A stretch of 64,000 nt of DNA from positions 21,417,295 to 21,481,294 of the forward strand of contig CP154956.1 in the NCBI GenBank assembly GCA_039621445.1. The letters are read 5' to 3'. The DNA comes from Euglena gracilis (Eukaryota > Euglenida > Euglenophyceae > Euglenales). Made by a program: the position numbers and the translations under genes. The notes beneath the pieces were generated by a model. The model was not told the DNA's origin, ran no database searches, and was given only the letters and a program-made list of their open reading frames with translations. Shown piece after piece: positions 53,601 to 64,000 of the stretch (its first letter is position 1; each line of letters begins with the position of its first letter).

Positions 53601-54880
53601 AGGTTTGTACTGCCATTTGGGGCCCTCTTAGAACCCCTCCAAAGCTGTCGATATCTGGATAGTTTTTTTGACATCTGCATGTTTTTCACACCCGTAGGCA
53701 CTAATCCGGCCGACACATCAAAGTAGCTATCCCGGGGAACATAACGAGAACCCCCGATCGGTTTCCAGTTTCGGGGTCAAACCGTGGTTTCCCATGGGGC
53801 CATGTAAGGGGAACAGGTTTGTACTGCCATTTGGGGCCCTCTTAGAACCCCTCCAAAGCTGTCGATATCTGGATAGTTTTTTGACATCTGCATGTTTTTC
53901 ACACCCGTAGGCACTAATCCGGCCGGCACATCAAAGTAGCTATCCCGGGGAACATAACGGGAACCCCCGATCGGCTTCCAGTTTTGGGGTCAAATCATCG
54001 TTTCCCATGGGGCCATGTAAGGGGAACAGGTTGTACTGCCATTTGGGGCCCTCTTCCACCCCTCCAAAACTGTCGATATCTGGACAATTTTCACACCCGT
54101 AGGCACTAATCCGTCCGGCAAATCAATGTAGGTATCCCGGGGACCACAACGGGAACCCCCGATCTCCAAAAGTGTCGATATCTGGATAGTTTTTTGTCAT
54201 CCGCACGTTTTTTTTACACCCGTAGGCACTAATCCGGCCGGCAAATCAATGTAGCTATCCCGGGGAACATAGCGGGAACCCCGGATCGGTTTCCAGTTTT
54301 GGGGTCGAATCATGGTTTCCCATGGGGCCATGTAAGGGGAACAGGTTTTACTGCCATTTGCGGCCCTCTTCCATCCCTCCAAAACTTTCGATAGGCACTA
54401 ATCCGGCCGGCACATCAAAGTAGCTATCCCGGGGAACATAACGGGAACCCCGATCGGTTTCCAGTTTTGGGGTTGAATCATGGTTTCCAAAACTGTCGAT
54501 ATCTGGATAGGTTTTTGACATCCGCATGTTTTTCACGACCGTAGGCACTAATCCGGCGGGCACATCAAAGTAGCTATCCCGGGGAACATAGCAGGAACCC
54601 CCGATCGGTTTCCAGTTTTGGGGTCAAATAATGGTTTCCCATGGGGCCATGTAAGGGGAACAGGTTGTACTGCCATTTGCGGCCCTCTTCCACCCCTCCA
54701 CAACTGTCGATATCTGGATAGTTTTTTGACATCTGCATGTTTTTCACACCCGTAGGCACTAATCCGGCCGGCACATCAAGGTAGCTATCCCGGGGAACAT
54801 AACGGGAACCCCCGATCGGTTTCCAGTTTCGGGGTCAAACCGTGGTTTCCCATGGGGCCATGTAAGGGGAACAGGTTTGT
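50640..54880. repeat. 2.12-kb higher-order duplication inside the satellite
   Basis: The block 50640-52760 is repeated at 52761-54880 with the same unusual monomers in the same order. These include a unit starting GGTATTTTTTTGACATC, deleted monomers near 52030 and 54150, and the TTTCGATAGGCACTAATCC fusion near 52265 and 54386. The offset is about 2,121 bp, or 10 monomers. Confidence 0.8.
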
Positions 54881-57800
54881 ACTGCCATTTGGGGCCCTCT
54901 TAGAACCCCTCCAAAGCTGTCGATATCTGGATAGTTTTTGACATCTGCATGTTTTTTCACACCCATATGCACTAATCCGGCCGACACATCAAAGTAGCTA
55001 TCCCGGGGAACATAACGGGAACCCCCGATCGGTTTCCAATTTTGGGGTCAAACCATGGTTTCCCATGGGGCCATGTAAGGGGAACAGGTTTGTACTGCCA
55101 TTTGGGGCCCTCTTAGACCCCTCTAAAGGTGTCGATATCGGGATAGTTTTTTGACATCCGCATGTTTTTCACACCCCTAGGCACTAATCCGGCCGGCAAA
55201 TCAATGTAGCTATCCCGGGGAACATAACGGGAACCCCCGATCGGTTTCCAGTTTTGGGGTCGAATCATGGTTTCCCATGGCCATGTAAGGGGAACAGGTT
55301 TTACTGCCATTTGCGCCCTCTTCCATCCCTCCAAAACTTTGGATATCTGGATAGGTTTTTGACATCCGCATGTTTTTCACACCCCTAGGCACTAATCCGG
55401 CCGGCAAATCAATGTAGCTATCCCGGGGAACATAACGGGAACCCCCGATCGGTTTCCAGTTTTGGGGTCAAATCATTGTTTCCCATGGGGCCATGTAAGG
55501 GGAACAGGTTGTACTGCCATTTGCGGCCCTCTTCCACCCCTCCACAACTGTCGATATCTGGATAGTTTTTTGACATCTGCATGTTTTTCACACCCGTAGG
55601 CACTAATCCGGCCGACACATCAAAGTAGCTATCCCGGGGAACATAACGGGAACCCACGATCGGTTTCCAGTTTTGGGGTCAAATCATGGTTTCCCATGGG
55701 GCCATGTAAGGGGAACAGGTTTGTACTGCCATTTGGGGCCCTCTTCCACCCCTCCAAAACTGTCGATATCTGGATAGTTTTTTGACATCTGCATGTTTTT
55801 CACACCCGTAGGCACTAATCCGGCCGACACATCAAAGTAGCTATCCCGGGGAACATAACGAGAACCCCCGATCGGTTTCCAGTTTCGGGGTCAAACCGTG
55901 GTTTCCCATGGGGCCATGTAAGGGGAACAGGTTTGTACTGCCATTTGGGGCCCTCTTAGAACCCCTCCAAAGCTGTCGATATCTGGATAGTTTTTTGACA
56001 TCTGCATGTTTTTCACACCCGTAGGCACTAATCCGGCCGACACATCAAAGTAGCTATCCCGGGGAACATAACGAGAAACCCCCGATCGGTTTCCAGTTTC
56101 GGGGTCAAACCGTGGTTTCCCATGGGGCCATGTAAGGGGAACAGGTTTGTACTGCCATTTGGGGCCCTCTTCCACCCCTCCAAAACTGTCGATATCTGGA
56201 TAGTTTTTTGACATCTGCATGTTTTTCACACCCGTAGGCACTAATCCGGCCGACACATCAAAGTAGCTATCCCGGGGAACATAACGAGAACCCCCGATCG
56301 GTTTCCAGTTTCGGGGTCAAACCGTGGTTTCCCATGGGGCCATGTAAGGGGAACAGGTTTGTACTGCCATTTGGGGCCCTCTTAGAACCCCTCCAAAGCT
56401 GTCGATATCGGGATAGTTTTTTGACATCTGCATGTTTTTTCACACCCGTATGCACTAATCCGGCCGACACATCAAAGTAGCTTTCCCGGGGAACATAACG
56501 GGAACCCCCGATCGGTTTCCAATTTTGGGGTCAAACCATGGTTTCCCATGGGGCCATGTAAGGGGAACAGGTTTGTACTGCCATTTGGGGCCCTCTTAGA
56601 ACCCCTCCAAAACTGTCGATATCTGGATAGTTTTTTGACATCTGCCTGTTTTTCACACCCGTAGGCACTAATCCGGCCGGCACATCAAAGTAGCTATCCC
56701 GGGGAACATAACGGGAACCCCCGATCGGTTTCCAGTTTTGGGGTCAAATCATCGTTTCCCATGGGGCCATGTAAGGGGAACAGGTTGTACTGCCATTTGG
56801 GGCCCTCTTCCAGCCCTCCAAAACTATCGATATCTGGAGAGTTTTTTGTCATCCGCACGTTTTTTACACCCGTAGGCACTAATCCGGCCGGCAAATCAAT
56901 GTAGCTATCCCGGGGAACAAAACGGGAACCCCCGATAGGTTTCCAGTTTTGGGGTCAAATCATCGTTTCCCATGGGGCCATGTAAGGGGAACAGGTTCTA
57001 CTGCCATTTGGGGCCCTCTTCCACCCCTCCAAAACCCTCGATATCTGAACAATTTTTGACATCCGCACATTTTTTACACCCGTAGGCACTAATCCGTCCG
57101 GCAAATCAATGTAGGTATCCCGGGGACCACAACGGGAACCCCCGATCGGTTTCCAGTTTTGGGGTCAAATCATCGTTTCCCATGGGGCCATGTAAGAAGA
57201 ACAGGTTGTACTGCCATTTAGGGCCCTCTTCCACCCCTCCAAAACTGTCGATATCTGGATAGTTTTTTGACATCCGCACGTTTTTTTACACCCGTAGGCA
57301 CTATTCCGGCCGGCAAATCAATGTAGCTGTCCCGGGGATCATAACGGGAACCCCCGATGGGTTTCCAGTTTTGGGGTTGAATCATGGTTTCCAAAACTGT
57401 CGATATCTGGATAGGTTTTTGACATCCGCATGTTTTTCACGACCGTAGGCACTAATCCGGCGGGCACATCAAAGTAGCTATCCCGGGGAACATAACGGGA
57501 ACCCCCGATCCGTTTTCAGTTTTTGGCTCGAATCGTGGTTTCCAAAACTGTCGATATCTGGACATGTTTTTGACATCCGCATGTTTTTCACACCCGTAGG
57601 CACTAATCCGGCCGGCACATCAAAGTAGCTATCCTGGGGAACGTAACGGGAACACCCGATCGGTTTCCGGTTTTGGGGTCAAATCATGGTTTCCCATGGG
57701 GCCATGTAAGGGGAACGGGTTGTACTGCCATTTGGGGCCCTCTTCCACCCCTCCAAAACTGTCGATATCTGGCTAGTTTTTTGACATCCGCATTTTCTTT

Positions 57801-60800
57801 CACGACCGTAGGCACTAATCTGGCCGGCACATCAAAGTAGCTATCCCGGGGAACATAATGGGAACCCCGATCGGTTTCCAGTTTTGGGGTCGAATCGTGG
57901 TTTCCAAATCTGTCGATATCTGGATAGGTTTTTTGACATCCGCATGTTTTTCACACCTGTAGGCAGTAATCCGGCCGGCACATCAAAGTAGCTATCCCGG
58001 GGAACGTGACGGGAACCCCCGATCGGTTTCCGGTTTTGGGTCAAATCGTGGTTCCCCATGGGGCCATGTAAGGGGAACAGATTGTACTGCCTTTTGGGGC
58101 CCTCTTCCATCCCTCCAAAACTTTCGATATCTGGATAGGTTTTTGACATCCGCATGTTTTTCACGACCGTAGGCACTAGTCCGGCCGGCACATCAAAGTA
58201 GCTATCCCGGGGAACATAACGGGAACCCCCGATCGGTTTCCGGTTTTGGGGTCAAATCATGGTTTCCGATGGGGCCATGTAAGGGAAACGGGTTGTACTG
58301 CCATTTGGGGCCCTCTTCCACCCTCCAAAACTGTCGATATCTGGCTAGTTTTTTGACATTCGCATGTTTTTCACGACCGTAGGCACTAATCTGGCCGGCA
58401 CATCAATGTAGCTATCCCGGGGAACATAGTGGGAACCCCCGATCGGTTTCCAGTTTTGGGGTTGAATCGTGGTTTCCAAAACTGTCAATATCTGGATAGG
58501 TTTTTGACATCCGCATGTTTTTCACGACCGTAAGCCTTAATAAGGCACATCAAAGTAGCTATTCTGGGGAACATAACGGGAACCCCCGATCGGTTTCCAG
58601 TTCTGGGGTCGAATCGTGGTTTCCAAATATGTCGATATCTGGATAGTTTTTGACATCCGCATGTTTGTCACACCTGTAGGCACTAATCCGGCCGGCACAT
58701 CAAAGTAGCTATCCCGGGGAACGTAACGGGAACCCCCGATCGGTTTCAGGTTTTGGGGTCAAATCATGGTTTAAGTAGCTATCCCGGGGAACATAACGGG
58801 AACCCCCGATCGGGTTTTTCAAATCATGGTTTCCCATGGGGCCATGTGAACAGGTGTACTGCCATTTGGGGCCCTCTTCCACCCTCCAAAACTGTCGATA
58901 TCTGGATAGGTTTTTGACATCCGCATGTTTGTCACACCTGTAGGCACTAATTCGGCCGGCACATCAAAGTAGCTATCCCGCGGAACATAACGGGAACCCC
59001 GATCGGTTTCCAGTTTTGGGTCAAATCATGGTTTTCCAAAACTGTATAGGGGAACAGGTTGTACTGCCATTTGGGGCCCTTCTTCCACCCGTCCACAGCT
59101 GTCGATATCTGGATATTTTTTTGACATCCGTCGGCACTAATAAGGCCGGCACATCAAAGTAGCTATCCCGGGGAACATAACGGGAACCCCGGATCGGTTT
59201 CCAGTTTTGGGTCAAATCATGGTTTCCCATGGGGCCATGTAAGGGGAACAGGTTGTACTGCCATTTGGGGCCTTCTTCCACCCGTCCACAGCTGTCGATA
59301 TCTGGATATTTTTTTGACATCCGCGTGTTTTTTTACTCCCGTAGGAACTAATCAGCTATCCCGGGGAACATAACGGGAACCCCCGATCGGTTTCCAGTTT
59401 TGGGGTCAAATCATGGTTTCCCATGGGGCCATGTAAGGGGAACAGGTTGTACTGCCATTTGGGGCCCTCTTCCACCCCTCCAAAACTGTCGATATCTGGC
59501 AAGGTTTTTTTGACATCCGTATGTTTTATACACCCTTAGGCACTAACCTGGCCGTCACATCAAAGTAGCTATCCCGGGGAACATAACGGGAACCCCCGAT
59601 CGGTTTCCAGTTTTGGGGTCAAATCATGGTTTCCCATGGCATGTAAGGGGAACAGGTTGTACTGCCATTTGGGGCCCTCTTCCACCCCTCCAAAACTGTC
59701 GATATCTGGATAGTTTTTTGACATCCGCATGTTTTTCACACCCGTAGGCACTAATCCGGCCGGCACATCAAAGTAGCTATCCCGGGGAACATAACGGGAA
59801 CCCCCGATCGGTTTCCAGTTTTGGGGTCAAATCATGGTTTCCCATGGGGCCATGTAAGGGGAACAGGTTGTACTGCCATTTGGGGCCCTCTTCCACCCCT
59901 CCAAAACTGTCGATATCTGGATAGTTTTTTTGACATCCGCATGTTTTTCACACCCGTAGGCACTAATCCGGCCGGCACATCAAAGTAGCTATCCCGGGGA
60001 ACATAACGGGAACCCCCGATCGGTTTCCAGTTTTGGGGTCAAATCATGGTTTCCCATGGGGCCATGTAAGGGGAACAGGTTGTACTGCCATTTGGGGCCC
60101 TCTTCCACCCCTCCAAAACTGTCGATATCTGGATAGTTTTTTGACATCCGCATGTTTTTCACACCCGTAGGCACTAATCCGGCCGGCACATCAAAGTAGC
60201 TATCCCGGGGAACATAACGGGAACCCCCGATCGGTTTCCAGTTTTGGGGCCAAATCATGGTTTCCCAAGGGGCCATGGAAGGGGAACAGGTTGTACTGCC
60301 ATTTGGGGCCCTCTTCTACCCCTCCAAAACTGTCGATATCTGGATAGTTTTTTGACATCCGCATGTTTTTCACACCCGTAGGCACTAATCCGGCCGGCAC
60401 ATCAAAGTAGCTATCCCGGGGAACATAACGGGAACCCCCGATCGGTTTCCAGTTTTGGGGTCAAATCATGGTTTCCCATGGGGCCACGGAAGGGGAACAG
60501 GTTGTACTGCCATTTGGGACGCTCGTCGACCCGGGAAAAACTGTCGATATCGGGATAGTTTTTTGACATCCGCATGTTTTTCACACACGTAGGCACTAAT
60601 CCGGCCGGCACATCAAAGTAGCTATCCCGGGGAACATAACGGGAACCCCCGATCGGTTTCCAGTTTTGGGGGCAAATCACGGTTTCCCATGGGGCCATGT
60701 AAGGGGAACAGGTTGTACTGCCATTTGGGGCCCTCTCCCACCCCTCCAAAACTGTCGATATCTGGATAGTTTTTTGACATCCGCGTGTTTTTCACAGCCG

Positions 60801-63800
60801 TAGGCACTAATCCGGCCGGCACATCAAAGTAGCTATCCCGGGGAACATAACGGGAACCCCCGATCGGTTTCCAGTTTTCGGGTCAAATCATGGTTTCCCA
60901 TGGGGCCATGTAAGGGGAACAGGTTGTACTGCCATTTGGGGCCCTCTCCCACCCCTCCAAAACTGTCGATATGTGGATAGTTTTTTGACAACCGCGTGTT
61001 TTTCAGACCTGTAGGCACTAATCCGGCCGGCACATCAAAGTAGCTATCCCGGGGAACGTAACGGGAACCCCCGATCGGTTTCCAGTTTTGGGGCCAAATC
61101 ATGGTTTCCCATGGGGCCATGTAAGGGGAACAGGTTGTACTGCCATTTGGGGCCCTCTTCTACCCCAACACAACTGCCGATATCTGGATAGTTTTTTGAC
61201 ATCCGCACGTTTTTCACACCCGTAGGCACTAATCCGGCCGGCACATCAAAGTAGCTATCCCGCGGAACATAACGGGAACCCCCGATCAGTTTCCAGTTTT
61301 GGGGCCAAATCATGGTTTCCCATGGGGCCATGTAAGGGGAACAGGTTGTACTTCCATTTGGGGCCCTCTTCTACCCCTCCAAAACTGCCGGTATCTGGAT
61401 AGTTTTTGACATCCGCATGTTTTTCACACCAGTAGGCACTAATCCGGCCGGCACATCAAAGTAGCTATCCCGCGGAACATAACGGGAACCCCCGATCGGT
61501 TTCCAGTTTTGGGTCAAATCATGGTTTCCCATGGGGTCATGGAAGGGGAACAGGTTGTACTGCCATTTGGGGCCTTCTTCCACAACTGTCGATATCTGGA
61601 TAGTGTTTGACGTCCGCCTGTTTTTCACACCCGTAGGCACTAATCCGGCCGGCACGTCAAAGTAGCTATCCCGCGGAACATAACGGGGCCCCCGATCGGT
61701 TTCCAGTTTTGGGGTCGAATCATGGTTTCCCATGGGGCCATGTAAGGGGAACAGGTTGTACTGCCATTTGGGGCCCTCCTCCACCCCTCCAAAACTGTCG
61801 ATATATGGATATTTTTTTGACATCGGCATGTTTTTCACACCCGTAGGCACTAGTCCGGTCGGCACATCAAAGTAGCTATCCCGGGGAACATAACGGGAAC
61901 CCCCGATCGGTTTCCAGTTTTGGGGTCGATTTATGGTTCCCGATGGGGCCGTGTAATAGGAACAGGTTGTACTGCCATTTGGGGCCTTCTTCCACAACTG
62001 TCGATATCTGGATAGTTTTTGACATCCGCATTTTTTTTACACCCGTAGGCACTAATCCGGCGGGCACATCAAAGTAGCTATCCCGGGGAACATAACGGGA
62101 ACCCCTGAACGGTTTCCAGTTTTGGGGTCAAATCATGGTTTCCCATGGGGCCATGGAGTGGGAACAGGTTGTACTGCCATTTGGGGTCTTCTTCCACAAC
62201 TGTCGATATATGGATAGTTTTTTGACATCCGCATGTTTTTCACGACCGTAGGCACTAATCCGGCCGGCACATCAAAGTAGCTATCCCGGCGAACATAACG
62301 GGAACCCCCGATCGGTTTCCAGTTTTAGGGCCAAATCATGGTTTCCCATGGGGCCATGTAAGGGGAGCAGGTTGTACTGCCATTTGGGGCCCTCTTCTAC
62401 CCCACCACAGCTGCCGATATCTGGATAGTTTTTGACATCCGCATGTTTTTCACACCCGTAGGCACTAACCCGGCGGGCACATCAACGTAGCTATCCCGGG
62501 GAACATAACGGGAACCCATGAACGGTTTCCAGTTTTGGGGTCAAATCATGGTTTCCCATGGGGCCGTGGAGTGGGAACAGGTTGTACTGCCATTTGGGGT
62601 CTTCTTCCACAACTTTCGATATCTGGATAGTTTTTTGACATCCGCGTGTTTTTCTCACATGTAGGCACTAATCCGGCCGGCACATCAAAGTAGCTATCCC
62701 GCGGAACATAACGGGAACCCCCGATCGATTTCCAGTTTTAGGGCCAAATCATGGTTTCCCATGGGGCCATGTAAGGGGAGCAGGTTGTACTGCCATTTGG
62801 GGCCTTCTTCTACCCCTCCAAAACTGTCGATATCTGGATAGTTTTTAACATCTGCATGTTATTCACACCCGTAGGCAATACCCCGGCCGGCACATCAAAG
62901 TAGCTATCCCGCTGAAAATAACGGGAACCCCCGATCGGTTTCCAGTTCTGGGGTCAAATCATGGTTTCCCATGGGGCCATGTAAGGGGAACAGGTTGTAC
63001 TGCAATCTTCTTCTACCCCTCCAAAACTGTCGATATCTGGATAGTTTTTTGACATCCGCATGTTTTTCTCACCCGTAGGCACTAATCCGGCCGGCACATC
63101 AAAGTAGCTATCCCGCGGAACATAACGGGAACCCCCGATCGGTTTCCAGTTTTGGGGTCAAATCATGGTTTCCCATGGGGCCATGTAAGGGGAACAGATT
63201 GTACTGCCATTTGGGGCCTTCTTCTACCCCTCCAAAACTGTCGATATCTGGATAGTTTTTTGACATCCGCATTTTTTTCTCACCTGTAGGCACTAATCTG
63301 GCCGGCACATCAAAGTAGCTATCCCGCGGAACATAACGGGAACCCCCGATCGGTTTCCAGTTTTGGGGTCAAATCATGGTTTCCCATGGGGCCGTGTAAG
63401 GGGAACAGGTTGTACTGCCGTTTGGGGCCTTCTTCTACCCCTCCAAAACTGTCGATATCTGGATACTTTTTTAACACCCGCATGTTTTTCACACCCGCAG
63501 GCACTAATCCGGCCGGCATTTCAACGTAGCTATCCCGCGGAACGTAACGGGAACCTCCGATCGGTTTCCAGTTCTGGGGTCAAATCATGGTTTCCCATGG
63601 GGCCATGTAAGGGGAACAGTTTGTACTGCCATTTGGGGCCCTCTTCCACCCTACAAAACTGTCGATATGGATAGGTTTTGGACATCCGCATGTTTTTCAC
63701 ACCCGTAGGCACTAATCCGGCCGGCACATCAAAGTAGCTATCCCGGGGAACATAACGGGAACACCTGAACGGTTTCCAGTTTTGGGGTCAAATCATGGTT

Positions 63801-64000
63801 TCCCATGGGGCCATGGAAGGGGAACAGGTTGTACTGCCATTTGGGGCCTTCTTCCACAACTGTCGATATCTGGATAGTTTTTTGACATCCGCGTGTTTTT
63901 CACACATGTAGGCACTAATCCGGCCGGCACATCAAAGTAGCTATCCCGGGGAACATAACGGGAACCCCGATCGGTTTCCAGTTTTAGGGCCAAATCATGG

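Larger units (their letters stand above)
34904..64000. repeat. 211-bp tandem satellite array, about 138 monomers, continues past the window
   Basis: Head-to-tail monomers begin AGCTATCCCGGGGAACATAA at 34904, 35115, 35326, 35538 and so on. Most are 211-212 bp; some have small indels. Landmarks in each: CCCCCGATCGGTTTCCAG, CATGGTTTCCCATGGGGCC, TGCCATTTGGGGCCCTCTT, AACTGTCGATATC and CACACCCGTAGGCACTAATC. The block from about 35540 to 45500 is nearly uniform, and variation rises from about 50000. Short frames of about 66 codons on the minus strand repeat with the monomer and are not genes. The array could be centromeric or other heterochromatin; the sequence alone cannot tell. Confidence 0.95.

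Noticed and set aside
36601-63993. Dozens of 60-120 codon minus-strand frames with a common product (PAGLVPTGVKN, GNHDLTPKLETDRG)
   Set aside because: They repeat with the 211-bp monomer. The unit length is not a multiple of 3 and stops recur in most monomers. Frames join only where indels fall by chance, so they are satellite shadows.
34904-64000. CRISPR array
   Set aside because: The repeated unit is 211 bp with no short-repeat/unique-spacer alternation, and the DNA is eukaryotic.

Overview
This is nuclear DNA from a eukaryote with a repeat-rich genome. The evidence is a spliced host gene with GT...AG introns, a hAT transposase relic with its own intron, DIRS-type tyrosine-recombinase retrotransposons, and about 29 kb of satellite DNA. 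The species cannot be named from the sequence. DIRS elements are known from algae, protists, fungi and animals, and I see nothing that separates these.

Layout. (1) 1-7547: low-complexity DNA with C/G homopolymer runs, T-rich simple repeats, several small inverted-repeat elements, a truncated hAT transposase (3236-3785, minus) and an 18-bp minisatellite (about 5898-7050). (2) 7548-18944, plus: the last three coding exons of a KDEL receptor (ERD2) gene. Exons of 47, 136 and 37 nt are separated by introns of 2.1 kb and 9.1 kb. The large intron holds several non-autonomous hAT-like elements, a retroposon-like insert, a tRNA-like SINE candidate and other dispersed repeats. (3) 20534-34137: three DIRS-type elements nested inside one another. 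A minus-strand element (element 3) was entered by a plus-strand element (element 2), which was entered by a minus-strand element (element 1). Each is about 4.5 kb and carries gag-like, reverse transcriptase, RNase H, methyltransferase-like and tyrosine recombinase regions, all decayed to some degree. (4) 34138-34903: fragments of DIRS termini and a broken coding remnant. (5) 34904-64000: a head-to-tail array of a 211-bp satellite, about 138 monomers, running off the window edge.

How the parts relate. The KDEL receptor is the only host gene recognised. It retrieves escaped ER proteins from the Golgi. Its visible exons are intact, so the surrounding repeats appear tolerated as intron filling. 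The small hAT-like elements have 8-bp target duplications and CA...TG ends. They would need a hAT transposase in trans, and the 3.2-3.8 kb relic shows that such a family existed here. The DIRS elements show inverted terminal repeats and an internal complementary region matching both outer ends, as expected for recombinase-mediated integration of a circular intermediate. The satellite array is homogenised in its core, and its two visible flanks share an older monomer type.
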